Source: Siphonodentalium dalli
Taxonomy: Eukaryota; Mollusca; Scaphopoda; Gadilida; Siphonodentaliidae
Assembly: GCA_032622095.1 (NCBI GenBank)
Contig: CP136067.1
Location: 127,073,030-127,137,029, forward strand
DNA length: 64,000 bases
Direction of reading: 5' to 3'
The notes beneath the pieces are model-generated. The model searched no databases and was not told where the DNA came from. It saw only the letters and a list, made by a program, of their open reading frames with translations. Positions 1 to 12,559 of this stretch are shown one piece after another. A program made the translations under genes and the position numbers. Positions within the stretch are counted from its first letter, which is position 1. Every line of letters begins with the position of its first letter.

Positions 1-2
1 TT

Positions 3-183
3 GATGGTTACGAGATACGTCAGATGGGTGCACAACAGTATTGTGTCAAACACGATGGCGTGGAGAAGACGTGGGCTGACGCTGTCGCGGATTGCGCCGT
101 CAATGATGCACACCTCCTTGTTTTGGAAAATCAAGCCATGTTCGATGCCGTGGATGAACTGTTGGCGGAACATGGTAGCGATC
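3..183 (+). CDS. C-type lectin-like domain, N-terminal half (internal exon, 5' side cut by window)
   Basis: Reading from base 3 gives about 60 residues of a C-type lectin-like domain (CTLD): a first Cys in QYCVKHDG, then the first-helix pattern TWADAVADC, then AHLLVLENQ and a second helix ending AEHGSD. This is the usual start of the long-form CTLD fold, a secreted or surface carbohydrate/protein recognition module. The exon ends at a GTGAGT donor (184-189), leaving one base of a split codon (phase 1). It joins the exon at 2868-3082: the split codon becomes Pro and the frame stays open. The true exon start and any signal peptide or upstream domain lie left of the window. The call is sure for the family; the ligand cannot be told. 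Confidence 0.9.
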
Positions 184-328
184 GTGAGTATATATTGCAC
201 GTGGTCATGTTAGACAAATTGAGGGATTACACCCCTAACATTTGTACGGGGTGTAGTGATTGTAAACCCTAAAGCCACATATCAGTTTATTATAGCGTGG
301 TGTTTCGGCATGGACCTAGTGGGACTAC

Positions 329-514
329 AGCTGGGATGGTGGCTTCGTTGCGGTGCAATTGTTTCAACTTTCTATTTCTATCCACAAACTCCACCATTTG
401 AAGCAAACAACGTTGGGCCAAAGCTGGGATGGGGGCTTTGTTACGGTGGAATTGTTCCAACTTTCTAGTTCTAACCACAAACTGCACCAATTGAATCAAA
501 CCAACGTTCCAAAT
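329..514. repeat. 93-bp tandem repeat, two copies
   Basis: A unit beginning AGCTGGGATG at 329 recurs at 422, so the period is 93 bp. The copies differ at scattered sites. The period is a multiple of three, so short frames stay open across both copies; this is not evidence of coding. Confidence 0.75.
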
Positions 515-832
515 ACAACTGAATATTTATGCACGTCGAAGATAAATTATATCCATTTTTGGGGGTGAACATTAGAAGTGGCCTGTACATATAAAACGGT
601 ACCAAATAAGGGTCCCCGTTCAACTAACAGAATAGGTGTTTCTAGTCATGAAAATAAAGCTGATGAGGTATCACCAGTTGAAGCAAGATCAATCAGATAA
701 CGTGGTTTATTGGTGGTTTGCCTTCTTTGGTAAATAGCGACTATGACATTGAAACGCCACAAGATAAACCAAAACTAAAAACCAAATAATCCGATAATTG
801 TCGTACATTGAGAGTGCAAGAGCTCTTGTAAA

Positions 833-1234
833 ATGCTATCCAAACCGATGTTTGCTGAGTTGTGTAAACTGACAATTGCCCCTGAACAAAAACAATCCTT
901 GACAAGGGAAATTAAATCTGCAATGGATAAAGCTGTTGGGCAAATTGTTGCCTCATTACCAGAGAAACTTTTCATATGCATGAAATGTTTCACGGAGTCT
1001 CATCAATTAGAGGTTGATTCTCTTAAAGAACAGATCAACATTAAAGATCAACGATACCTTGCGCTAACTTAAAAGGTTGTTAATCTTGAGAGTGAACTTC
1101 AGAGCGAAATAAAGAATTACGAGCAACATGACAGGAACAATATCCTCAGGTTCTTAACCTTCCCCGTTGCTATGGAAACCAGTAGCTCATCGGTACTAAA
1201 TAAAGAAAGCATGATTCAAGTAATATTCCAGTAA
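833..1234 (+). pseudogene. LINE ORF1-like fragment (coiled coil)
   Basis: From the ATG at 833 the frame gives a helical, Lys/Glu/Leu-rich stretch, an in-frame TAA at 1070-1072, then the same frame continues (KVVNLESELQSEIKNYEQHD followed by RNNILRF). A coiled coil leading into an EQ..RRNNLR-type motif is typical of the nucleic-acid-binding ORF1 of L1/CR1-class retrotransposons, just before its RRM-like domain. Here the motif is decayed (HDRNN), and the frame soon ends at 1234. No RT follows. It is a dead fragment in the intron of the CTLD gene. The assignment rests on motif shape only. Confidence 0.5.
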
Positions 1235-2867
1235 TATTTCTTATTTCGAAAGCAGGAATTAAGACACACTAGAATAATGATATTGATCAAATTGGGTATC
1301 AACTAATGATGTTGAATACATTAGCTCATAATATAGTATCCATTCATTCGACATTTCTTCATCATCTTTAATAACACGACAATTCGGTACAAAACATGAT
1401 TGTGACTGAGTACCTAAATGCGCGCGTTTTGCCTTGATGATTCTGAAGAATGAGGCTTGATCTACTTTTTTTCAAATGTATCTATCTGATTTCTGCAATC
1501 GTCAAGAAAAATGTTGTGATCACTTGCGATATTCTTATCGGAATTCACATGTGGTACGTTTGTATGTCATTCACACTGCGTTGCTGGTATAATATATTGG
1601 TCGACCTGCTGAATCCAAATGGTTCTGGCATTAGTTACCTCACGGTGCAGCGCACTGCCGGCCGAGTGTGACAATCCAAAAATTATTAGTGTCCAATCAA
1701 ATGGATGCACGTGACCATTACTTCCCAAATTTAACGTGGTCATATTGTTTGCTGATTATTTGGGGTGACAGACATTTGCTTGTTATTGTCCAATCAGTTA
1801 GATACACGCGATACCTCCAAAACACATGTGGCCAGACTTCATGAATAATAACTTCGTTCTAATCCTTTAATCATCATTTAGATTCTTAACTAATATTATT
1901 CCTGTCAGGAACCCTTAAATTTTGTTGATGAATATTCATGGTGACAGACCTGTGCATAATTTATTAAAACACTGTCTTATGAACCATGTTTTTTCGACCA
2001 TATGTGTATGCATTATTTCTAGTCTCCAGCAAGTACAATCAAAACTAACACATGGTTTATACCAAAACCAGTATGAGGATATTTATTCACAGATGTATTT
2101 ATACACAATCGCGTCGTCGGGACTAGCTATCGCATAGCAAGTATATATGAAGTTAGCTGTACGAATGGAGCTACGGTAACTACTGCTCTTCTGAGATTTT
2201 GGCTCGGCTTACATAGTGAATCATCCACAGCTATCATATATTCTACACGGTCGTTAAACTGGAGAACAAGGTTGTTGTTCTATCCCGAACGTGTCTCTAC
2301 AGCTGTGGCCAATGTATCCTGTCCATATGTGTTTCTTTATGGCGGTACTAACGTTTTTAACAATGTGTGGCCGTCGTGGTCGATCAGATAATTGGTGTAA
2401 TTAAAGTGATATACACGGATCGTGCATGGCCGGTAGTTATGCGTTCTGTATTTGCATTACTTGGAAATAAGTCCGAATGTTGAACGTTTATTTTTGGTCA
2501 CCCCATGCCTTTGTGAAAAATATAATCTCTAGTGACAATGTCATTCAGCCGCCAACAATGGCAACTCGATTTAGCATATATAATCGAATTGAATTTAACT
2601 CATACTAGCATATGCCTTCGAGTGTGCAAATTTATACACTACAATTTTACTACAAATGACATGTTCCAAACAAACTAATACCAACAGCACATTTTAAATA
2701 AATACTTCATTTCAGATGAAGAACTAGACCAAGTCTTCTCGCTCCACAACAGCTTGGTATATCGGTTTGGATGCTGCAGCCATTTTGGACCGAGACGTCT
2801 TGGTCTAATAAAGAGGAAATTATTATTATTGGTAAATGAAAGGTATATACTGCAATTCATTTTTCAG

Positions 2868-3082
2868 CAAATGACGATGTTTGGATCGGTGGTGAGGAAG
2901 ATCATAACACAGAAATATTCCAGATCTGGAACGGAAATCAACTAGCGTGGGGAGAATGGGGTAACAGTGAACCAGCAATAACCACTAACCAGAGGGGCTG
3001 CATCGTGTACACTCTTGACGGAATGGGGGCCGCTGAGTGTGACCAAGTTGATGGTCAAAATTATATATGTCAGTTATGGTAG
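2868..3082 (+). CDS. C-type lectin-like domain, C-terminal half (terminal exon)
   Basis: After the acceptor at 2866-2867 the first two bases complete the codon split at 183. The exon encodes PNDDVWIGGEED, a WNGN segment, LAWGEWGNSEPA, RGCIVYTLDG, AAECDQVDGQNYIC and QLW-stop (TAG 3080-3082). WIGG, the central Trp/Gly core and the last three cysteines are the standard second half of a CTLD. Of the calcium-site motifs, the EPN/QPD loop reads EPA and the usual WND before the penultimate Cys is missing (the stretch reads AAEC). Classical Ca2+-dependent sugar binding is therefore unlikely; a protein-binding or Ca-independent role is an inference. The domain ends the protein, so the CTLD is C-terminal. 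Confidence 0.92.
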
Positions 3083-3380
3083 TTGACAACATATTTGGGT
3101 GCATAATGTAGCCGATAAATTTTGGTATACAGGGGGTAAATTGCGAAACATACAGCCGGTTGTACAAGAAATTGTCGCGATAATTGCCATGATCCGGGGT
3201 ATCACTTACCACAAACTTATCACATAACTGAATAATGTAGGCATTCGACTGAAATTGCCATCCACTTCAGGACTGCTCACTGTTCAGACTTGTAAACTAT
3301 GATTTATGTAACAGTTTACAAGCAGTTTAGTAACAAGGTCGGGATACATATTCTATCTCAACAGCGTCTCGTCCCCATCC

Positions 3381-3386
3381 AATAAA
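3381..3386 (+). promoter_or_regulatory. possible polyadenylation signal of CTLD gene 1
   Basis: AATAAA lies about 300 bases after the stop codon at 3082, a normal distance for a 3' UTR. Such hexamers are common in AT-rich DNA, so this is only a candidate. Confidence 0.4.
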
Positions 3387-3389
3387 TAA

Positions 3390-4507
3390 TATACGCTTTA
3401 TTGATAAGAAACTCATAATATAAGATAATTTGTATATTATCAGATTATAACGAGCGCGCCGACCTCAGGTGTACGTACTTGGGACGTAACACATAATTTA
3501 AAGTATGCAGTGAAGGTGATTTTTTGGCCGAGACACTTTTTCGTGAAAAAACACCGTGACTTCCGGCAGTGGTTTCACAAAAGCGCAGAATCAGCAATGA
3601 AACGAAAATTTTCTAGTTCACAACTTCCGATATACGATACTGGACAATTGAAGTATTTATTGATTAATAATCAATATGTTGATATGAATATGCCCTGTAT
3701 AGGTTCGTTTCATAGCAGAACTTTTCGTTTGTTCGCTAAATAAAATCAGTTATTCGGCGTCATGACATCAAGTCGTCATAAATTAGTTGAAAAGACTGCA
3801 ATTATCATGTCCTATCCGCGGACAACCGATTTCGCCGAAACTATAGACGCAGACACGCGTCTGTTGCTATATATTATATCTCACGTGACTTTCTCGCATT
3901 CAGATTGTCGCCAACTGCTATACTATTTTACGATAGTACCCGAGTAGGATGCCTACATGCCTACTATTATAATTTTCTATTTATAGTAACAAATTCGTTT
4001 CGCGAAATCGGGTTGCCGTCAGAAGATACGGCCAATCTTAAACCATATCTTGTGCGATAGTTGTTGCAATGTCGGTATATCATTACATGTATTGGCGAAT
4101 TGCAATGATCTTACAAGTGTCCGAATATCTACCTAATGTTTTTAATAGTTTGTCCGTTTAGTTGGCAAGCGGCCAGTCCTAATTTGTTTAATGCCAGTGG
4201 ACGTTTTAATCGAAGATAAGCAAATTAACTTCTAAAATTTCGCCAAAATGCCTTTGCTAATGACGTATTTATAGAAATGAATGCATGAATCATGAAGAGA
4301 TGCTGTTAGATGTAACAAATAACATAGTTATGCTCCCCTGCCATCGTCAACGGATTGCCGTAAATTGTAAAATATGAGACCAATTAAAAAAATTCAAGGT
4401 GAATAAAAATGTGACAAGATCAGACTCAGAAATTGTGAGAATTGGCACAAATGTTATAAACGATATATTATAATAAATAATGAATGTCTTGTCGTTAACT
4501 ATGTCAT
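3390..4507. other. gene-free stretch
   Basis: AT-rich sequence with short chance frames only. I see no gene, repeat or element boundary that I can support. Confidence 0.5.
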
Positions 4508-4582
4508 AAATAGTGGTCCGAGAGGAGGAATAGTCCACGAGCCGCAGGCGAGTGAACTATTCATCCTCGAGGACCACTATTT
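4508..4582. repeat. hairpin, about 34-bp arms
   Basis: The arm AAATAGTGGTCC... is mirrored by ...GGACCACTATTT at 4571-4582, with a short GC-rich loop (CCGCAGGCG). The arms have a few mismatches. It lies just outside the fold-back element at 4611-5128 and is not present at the second copy of that element near 37.5 kb. Confidence 0.7.
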
Positions 4583-4610
4583 TTGCACTGTCAACTCCAA
4601 GCCATTCATC

Positions 4611-5128
4611 ATCTATATATTTACACACTAAGTGTTGTCATCACTAAATCCAGCATTCTGATTGGTCGGCGCCCACCTGGCTAGTTGCAGTTATTTCTCG
4701 GTGAATGCGTAACGCCTCATAACACCAAGCTAATAACACCATCGATACGTCATTAGGTTTGGAAAGACGAACGCGTAATGCTTTGGGCGCATTTTGACTC
4801 GCGCAGGATTGACTTAATACATCATCGGGTTTCAACATGAAGAGATATTGTTCCTATTAACTTTTGCCAAAGGTGCTATTGGGTATTTTGGGCTGATCTT
4901 GTCACGATACACTTTTCGATTTAAATATATTTACAAAAGCGGCTTTTTCGCTAAATGTATATAAATATAAGGATTAACTGTCATGTGGACTATTTTTATG
5001 GAGATGTAACGGTGAGGTAAGTGGACATAACTTGTATGTAAAACCCTTCGGGTTTTACACAAGTTATGTCCACTTACCTCACCGTTACATCTCCATAAAA
5101 ACAGTCCACATGACAGTTAATCCTTATA
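4611..5128 (-). mobile_element. non-autonomous fold-back element, copy 1
   Basis: This block is the reverse complement of 37550-38033 over its whole length, with many substitutions. Shared landmarks include the ACTAAATCCAGCATTCTGATT region, the GCGTAATG/GCGCA region, and a terminal hairpin. The hairpin here spans 4966-5128: arms of about 80 bp, nearly perfect, meeting at AAACCC-TTC-GGGTTT around 5048. There is no ORF. A short AT/GC-mixed body with a large terminal hairpin suits a MITE or fold-back transposon; the superfamily is unknown and no target duplication was identified. Confidence 0.65.
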
Positions 5129-8100
5129 AAATATAACATGATAATCGTATATGGTCTATCATATCCTTTTCGGAATAAACCCACAGTTGCAGTCATGTTA
5201 CTACTTATATAGATACTATGTACCTGTATAGGTTGGAAGTGAGGAACCATATATGTTATATTTATGGGCATATATAATTATCAAACTCAATTTGCATCAA
5301 AAGCGATCTACATGATTTAATCAATAATTCGCGTCTTTGCCATGCGTTATAGCCCTAAATATATATATGCATATAATTTCATGACTATTTACATGGTCAC
5401 TCGCAAGATCCTTCTCCTTACCTCTATACCAATTCGTTCTATATGGCATATTATCATATTACAGAATACTATGAATTTAAATGTTTACAAATAATACAAC
5501 CATACACTCTAACAAATATTTGGAATCATTTGGGTTTTCATTGATTCTTCACCTTCACATTCATGTCATTGAGGCAGTGTTAACAAGACTTATCTTGATA
5601 TCACTCCAGACAATATAATCAAAAACATAATATTTACACAAGTATAATGTAATGTATGATTCACATGCATGTACAGTAGTATACAAAGTTCTATACTTTT
5701 AATATATGCTTCCCCATTACATAATGGGAAATAGCCGCAACGTAAACATCGTATTTAGTGTCTAGAACGACATCAAAGATACCTTGTCAATAATCAAATT
5801 CTGATAACTCTGAGAATCGAGAGGAGGGTTCTCCGATTCTAGTCATATATTGTTTACCCCCTGAAACCGAAGTAATTGTCATTTAGGGGCGTTAAATCGG
5901 ATTTTATGTGTACACATGTGGCTTTTTGTTTTAGAAACGAACCACTTGATTGTGGGAACAATAATTCAATAAACGGTCTATGTTGTTGAAACAGCTACCA
6001 GTAATATTATTTGATTATCTACACCAAAATAAAAATTAAAACTCAAATCCTCATATCACTGTCATAATTGATTGCACATGGCATATAGTCTCAGTCTGTA
6101 TTAGCATGTGATGATATATGAAAGAATTGATTAACGTTAACTTCAATTAACATCCGAACACAACAAATAAACAACAAATTCTGAGTCAACAAAATGGCGC
6201 ATGACTGACAATGCTATCAAGCCAAAAATTATTCGAACGTGATCTGTATTCATAATTTATCGATGAACATACCCTACCATACCGAAAAGGGGCATAACTT
6301 CGTTATAAATGTTTAACCCAAACTCAAAATTTTACTCGGACTGGAAAAACAAATTCTTATGATTAACCCACTTACATATGCATAATTTAATACAAATTAA
6401 AATATATCAGATAAACTATATCTTGAGTCATCATCCGGACAACAACATGGTCAGCAAATTCAAAGTCGAAAAATGGATTAATTCTGTCATAAATGGTCGG
6501 ACTAGACCTAAATTTGAACTTGGACTTGGACTTTCACATATACAGACCACATGTACTAGTACCAAGATTCACGAAATTCTGACAAATATTGTTTCAAGTT
6601 ACCGTTATCATCCAGAGACGTGTTTTGGACTGACAAAAACCAAATCACTCACTGATAGTCCTATATCTGACACTTATATGCACATTTGTATTGATAGGCA
6701 GTGTGGCTTTGGTATACGCAATGGTGGTCCATCTCTTTGTAAACATGTGTTATATAGTTACCGGAATATATAAAATATTATATATGAATCGAAGACTCCT
6801 GTCCGGAAATGCTTCTATCGATTAATATTGATTATATTTCGAATAGTTTCTGGTCTAAAAAGGTGTGGTTGTTTAGCTAACGAACAAAGGTGGTTACTGT
6901 TAACAGAGACCAGAAATGTTATTGTGTAATTTTGTCACAGATAAACATTAATTAGACACAGTACCGCTTATAGCTATGGAATAAAACAATAAAACATTGA
7001 CGTTCGGAACGTAGTTACGGCAACATTCTAAAGATCTATCATCTATATAGCTATGTGGTATCGCATGAATGGTCTGTTCTAAAAATAGAAGAATACAGTG
7101 ACCCAATTAATCATCTCATTTTATAATAAAATATTCGAAATAAAATCAATATGAATTGATAGAAGCGTTTCAGGACAGGGGTCTTAAATTCACATTTATT
7201 ATTCTATACCCACGCAACTATTTCTAATTTGTTATTTAAAAAGATAATCCATCTATAATAAATTTATCAGTGAAAATCCATATAATTCAGGTAATACAAT
7301 CTATAAAATTGTGTAGTGCGATGGCCCCGTTCTGTTCCCGGTAGCATACTTGTGGTTGCCAATATACCTATAAACTTACACATAACCTGCAAATATATAC
7401 TTGTTTTGGACTACATCAAGATAAATACCTGGAAAACAGAGTTATCGACTATTAGGTATTCAATTTCACTATAAGCTGAATTTTTGTTCTTTCAATGTGA
7501 ACAGTTACATGTAAGTTATTGACAAGTTGGCTTGTCGCTTCGATACGCATCTCATGTATGTTATTGTATATATTCACTTACTTGGATTTTATATATATCA
7601 TGACAAATGTACAGTTTTTGTAACCAGAATGGAGGATTAAAAGTTACATATGAAAGTATATTAGTAACTTTTATTAACAAATTTCCTGAGGCTCGCTGAA
7701 ACATGTGTCCATTGAACGAATTTCACTTTCCAAGATTATTACGATATCATACCACATGAACAGTCTGATATACGGAACATGTAGATTACCTGATCAGCCC
7801 ATGCCAATGAAGGGTTTTGGTGTAACAAGTTCCAAAACACATATTTTTGCAATGTTTGCCTTTGATCAACACATCACCTTTTGTCTTATTAAGGCCCATA
7901 TTCCCTGTGCATGATACTTATGGTATTCGGTGACTAAGCAAATTCGTATCAAATTTAGTGCCACCCATCTTCCATCCACACTACACCAAGGTGGAGTCTT
8001 TAAATCACCCGATTAGATTCCTTGTATCAAATTTATATGGAGAAGAATGTATATCAATTTTGTAGAAATCGGCGCTAAAAATATATCAATGTTCCCTACA

Positions 8101-8469
8101 CCCCTTATTCGAAAGGCGCCAATTTTAACTTTTATAAACTCCACCATTGTATTCCTCATTGTAGGGCAGCTACGATGTACCCCTCAAATGTCATTTGTAT
8201 TGTTGTTAATATTAGGCATTGTTAGATTAATTGGCTGTAATAATTTGTGATGCACGTTATCCTCATCGGAAACGCCTCTTTTTCGTTTCCGGTTCCGTAA
8301 TTTATATATATACACATATTTTTTGTCATTTCACTCCAAATTCATCTCATCAAATTACACTTTAATCATCATTGATTGTCCTATACATGTAACATCTAAT
8401 ATATTCTAGCAAATCCAGTTCATAATATGCATATTCATCCAGTTATTATTCAATTAGCACTAATTGTTT
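5129..8469. other. gene-free stretch
   Basis: AT-rich DNA with no supported gene. It contains the dispersed repeat at 6735-6935. A 131-codon frame at 6378-6773 runs into that repeat, shows no domain, and is not called a gene. Confidence 0.5.
6735..6935 (+). repeat. dispersed ~200-bp repeat, copy 1
   Basis: The block from CTTTGTAAACATGTG to TGTGTAATTTTGT recurs at 51513-51713 with moderate divergence. Shared marks are GAAGACTCCTG, CGGAAATGCTTCTATCG and GTGTGGTTGTTTAGCTAACG. An internal TTCTGGTC ... GACCAGA inverted pair could form a stem. It is probably a MITE or SINE-like interspersed repeat. Confidence 0.65.
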
Positions 8470-8477
8470 AGCATATT

Positions 8478-9864
8478 CAGAGGGAGGTAAAGCGGAACAT
8501 TTATTATTTTTCTCCCACAGGGTTTCCATGTTAATAATTTGAGACAGAATCTTGATTTCATAAATTTTGGTACGTAATCCATGTATGTACCTTCAAGTAA
8601 TTCCTGACTCCATCTAGTGACAAGGCGTCGTCGATTTTCGAAAAACGTACACACTATCGAAATATCACACTTCAAAACAGATTACGAGCAACCGAAAGTG
8701 GGAAAATTATGTCAGCAATTGGTGGAGTTATCGTTCCTGTGTTGAGAAATGTATTATTTTACGATGTTGAAAATAAAACGAGCTGGCTGTTATGACAAAA
8801 GATGAGTCCGTAACAAAATTAGATAATCGTTTGTTGAGTAATATTGTATTGTTTTCATAAACGATCGCGCCATCGATTACTTACAGTCGGCATCAAGTTT
8901 TACGAAAAATCTCGAGGCAATTTTGATGTCAACAGTGATAAGCTATGGAATAAACATATCACTCCACTGAAATAGTTCGGAATATATATACGATATTAAA
9001 GAAAACTAATACATAATATGTAATGTTAATGTCAAATACTTACAGCATATGGCAGAAAAACTACACCGCGCCAATATTAAATGTTTATATCATCTTTCGC
9101 GTATGGTTTAAAATACCGACCGCGTGATTGAAATTTGGCGTACTGACCTACCGTTGTTGTTCGATGACTTCCGCCTACCTGATATTTTCTCCCCGTGAAA
9201 TAAACTTCAAGGTAATGAACTGTCATCGTTTGATTGGTAAGGAATCAATTTATTGATAAAACATAGTATATGCGCTTGTGTTAGATACGATCGCTTCTTC
9301 GATTGACATGTACAGCAGCTGAAGATTGAAAATGGAATTTCCTATTTGTTTCCAGCCGAAATCGAAACTCATGACGGTAAACAGGAAGTATGAAAAGCTA
9401 TTTCGCTGTGCGTGATATTATGGACTGTACATCTTTGCATACATGTGGTATTGGTAGTAAAGTGGTGCTCCATAGATTTCTGAAATAGTTCTTGCAAATG
9501 GATGTCTTTTTAGATGGTATGTTTACATATACTAACTTCAAATTTCTGAAGTTTTAGGTTCGAAGCTAGCAAATCTGCTACGCGTCGTCACTGCATGGAA
9601 GTATTAGCTACACGTTGATACCTCCTGTTGGATATTTTATATTCTTACCAGCGAGTATTTTCGTCTCAAACGTTTTGTTTTGATGTGCAAATGCATCTTT
9701 TTGGGAATGACAAATTTATTTTTCATCAGATTATATTTAATCTAGGATTATTGTAGTATGTCTATGAACAAATATATTTAAATTGTTTTGGTCAATTGAA
9801 ACAAAAATACATGGGTTTTCAACCGGTTCCCATTTCTGGAATTGTGCCACTTTACCTCCCTCTA
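8478..9864. mobile_element. possible non-autonomous hAT-like DNA transposon
   Basis: The left end CAGAGGGAGGTAAAGCGG (8478) is mirrored by the right end, which on the other strand reads TAGAGGGAGGTAAAGTGG. These are 18-bp terminal inverted repeats with two mismatches. The flanking octamers are AGCATATT and AACGTATT (6 of 8 match), as expected for a decayed 8-bp target duplication of the hAT superfamily, whose ends often begin with (C/T)AG. There is no transposase frame inside the 1.39 kb. It could be a chance short inverted repeat, but length, ends and octamers agree. Confidence 0.45.
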
Positions 9865-9887
9865 AACGTATTTGATCGGCAATCTAT

Positions 9888-10574
9888 TGTGACATTTATT
9901 CACCATTTGCCTATTCGCTACGATTGGCGGACACTCTTTAAGCTCCGCCCATTGCATGCCACTCATGTTACCCCGGCATATTCAATCGTCTCGCTCGGTC
10001 GTAATATTGGGTCACTTCTCATGGGTCGTGTTATTGGGTGACGTCTCGATGGGTCGTGTTAGTTGGTCGCATTCTCAATCGCTCTTAGGGTCGCATTTGC
10101 AGTGCATCACGGGGAAGGGCCGTGTTGCTATATAACCAAATCCGACCCAATCTCGTGCGTACTCCAACGGAATTAGTCTTTGTAGACAGTCATCAGTACA
10201 GAACTAGTTGCAGTATTTTACCTGACTTTTCAAGACCCGTTAGGATATCGGAGTGCAACCCCTGTCTTTGGCTGTTGGTTGTCATTTGGCTAATTTCCTA
10301 ATTGATTGATTTATGCCATTTAGCTGGTTGTTGGTCATATTTTGGCTGTTTGGGAATCAGAAAGATAGTTATTTTATGAGTGTTTTATCCCATGCTCGCA
10401 TGAAAGAGACCCAAGAGAGGTTTTGGTGATAATATATCTTCATTCTTATGTGAATCATTCTGTGGGATATTGTTCTAATAAATCATATTGCTTTGTAACT
10501 GTTAGTCTGTGGTCCTTAAAGATACTCCGTGGGCTCATACATTGATAGTCCTACGAGGGATTAGAGGATTCACA
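9888..10574 (+). promoter_or_regulatory. LTR-like or promoter-like block
   Basis: The block starts TGTGAC and ends TTCACA. In between are about three copies of a 27-28-bp GGGTCG-rich repeat (from 10008; one copy contains the CRE-like TGACGTC), then a TATA box (TATATAA, 10129-10135) and an AATAAA at about 10477. Repeats, TATA and poly(A) signal in that order are what a solo LTR (U3-R-U5) or a short Pol II unit would show. No matching target duplication was found and no second LTR is present. A 38-codon frame from 10312 starts hydrophobic but is too short to support. Confidence 0.3.
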
Positions 10575-11303
10575 TATGGAGATCAAGCCAAGACATAGAC
10601 TCAAGCAGGTTATTCAAGTAGCAAGATCCAAGAATCCACATATTTATATTTCCTGTAACGTTGAGGTTTTGGGCAAAGAGAATTATCCACGCTACCCAGA
10701 AGTCATTACAAGAACCCGGACCATGTTGCATCATTGATATGATTATGCATATAAGCTTGGTCGAGATCGGCGACACAAAGTTTTGCTGCCACCCCCCCCC
10801 CCCTTCTGCCCTTGAATTCACCAGCGTCACTTTATAAAATTATAACCCACACCATTGCCTTCCACGCACAAAGTTTCCCATGTGAGACTTTGTCGGTGCC
10901 ATCTAGATGGTGCCATAATATGCACGGAATATTGTATATAAAATGCACCCCCACAACAGCTAACAACATGTGAAGTAGAATTTCAATTGTTCCATAATTA
11001 TGTAACGGTGCTAGCGAAATTTGCCTTTAAAATACCTATACGATTGATTTACAATGAGCTACATGTAGTTGCATGATATGTACAAGCAAATTTCGGTAGC
11101 ATAAAAACAGTCGAAAATATAAAGATTTTGTACTCACGCAGTTAACTGTGGTACATATGCATTGTATATGCATGTTTCCGTTAATATTATGTAACCATGT
11201 GTATTTTACGATGAAATGCCTGCAAAAATACCGTGCAAATGTGCGAGTGTGAAGAGATTATCTAGTTGTTGGCATCAGTATAGTGTATGCACTGAACGAA
11301 CTG
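10575..11303. other. gene-free stretch
   Basis: AT-rich, with a C homopolymer of about a dozen bases near 10790. No gene or clear repeat is visible. Confidence 0.5.
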
Positions 11304-11423
11304 CATAGTCGTTTTGACTAACATTCCCTTAGTCAGGTGGCATCTGAATCATATTGACTAAGACATATTAGTTTGACTAAGATCAAATCTTAGTCAGATT
11401 CAGCCTAGTCAGAATGACTAAGT
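11304..11423. repeat. cluster of AGTCA/TGACT palindromes, locus 1
   Basis: Motifs of the form TTAGTCA-N(3)-TGACTAA and half-sites of it recur every 20-35 bases, for example CTAGTCAGAATGACTAAG near the right end. The same motif family fills 17428-17702. Each full unit is a near-perfect dyad. Confidence 0.7.
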
Positions 11424-11518
11424 TATCACACGAACGTCGTTGATAATAAATACTTCATTTCTGACCTGTAGACTTCCAGCCATCGAATATATAGCAGTTA
11501 TAATCTATATTTCCCCAT

Positions 11519-11637
11519 TTCTCTCTCTCTCTTTTTGCTCTCTCTCTCACTCCCTCTTTACCTCTCTGTCTCTCTGTCTCTCTCCCCTCCAGTCGATATA
11601 TTCCTCTATATCTCTATCTCTCTCCCAACTCTCTCAA
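11519..11637. repeat. CT-rich simple sequence
   Basis: An imperfect (TC)n tract with CTCTGTCTCTC and TCTATCTC variants. Confidence 0.85.
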
Positions 11638-11826
11638 TTTGACCTAGATAGGTCGATAAGTGGCATGGGTGTCCTATTTTAACCCCTTTGGACGGCCGCC
11701 ATTTTGGATTGGGTGTGATTAGTGGGTGAATATTTATATTGGATTAGCGCCACACTTCAACACCCTTTATTTGACCTCGGTCGGTCGAGAAATGGCATGG
11801 GTGCCACATTTGAACCCCTCTGACCA
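11638..11826. repeat. 132-bp tandem repeat, about 1.4 copies
   Basis: TTTGACCTAGATAGGTCGA followed by GTGGCATGGGTG and AACCCCT at 11638 recurs, diverged, at 11770 (TTTGACCTCGGTCGGTCGA ...). The sequence between them is not repeated further. Confidence 0.65.
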
Positions 11827-11839
11827 AGCAAGAAAAATG

Positions 11840-12559
11840 GCGACCGTAACGACATCACGAAGAATTCTCGAACAACATATGTGATTTTATTCGCCACTCG
11901 GGGTTATCCGATTGTTATATATGCATCCAGCAATGTGCGCTCAACCTACGAAATAAATATATGTACAGATAAGTAACATTCGTATACTGGATTTGTGTAA
12001 AATGACATTTTTTGTCTAAATTATTTATGTAAACTTTGGACTAATCACCCACACGCAGAGCGATCAGACTAGCTACTCGTTGATTGACTCTTCCAAGTAT
12101 TTGACCTGTATAGTAAAGTGTACGTCAATACATTGACCTCGTGTCAATAATGTCGTCCGAAGCTGGTGGTTACAATACACCAAATGATTTACATAGGCCT
12201 CAGTGTTAACAAATCCCGCTGGCCTATATTCGCAGCAAAGCTTTGACCCTGCACGAGTATTTGAAATTAAAGAAGGTCCTTTTAGACACGCAGAAATGTG
12301 CACAAAAGTACTTGTAAACGTGGTGGATCACACTGCAGCTTGACAAACGTCACACTACCCTTAAAATTGAGAAAAAAATTACATCGAAAAAAACACAAAC
12401 ACCTCCCATAAATTATTCGCCATTTGCACAGCCACAACCGTTTACCATGTGGCTATATTTGATGTTTCTCGACGGGAAACACTTTTGTGCATTTTTTCGT
12501 GCACTTTTCATCCATGTATCATTGACCATTCAGCTGCCAGAATTGTTTTTATGCTGATC
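11840..12559. other. gene-free stretch
   Basis: No supported gene, array or element. Short frames only. Confidence 0.5.

Larger units (their letters stand above)
184..2867 (+). other. intron of CTLD gene 1
   Basis: The intron begins GTGAGT at 184 and ends TTCATTTTTCAG at 2867, a good pyrimidine-rich acceptor. It holds a two-copy 93-bp repeat near its start and a decayed retroelement ORF1 (833-1234). The rest, about 1.2-2.86 kb, is AT-rich with no feature I can name. Confidence 0.8.

Noticed and set aside
6378-6773. 131-codon plus-strand frame
   Set aside because: Runs into a dispersed repeat, low complexity at the start, no domain.
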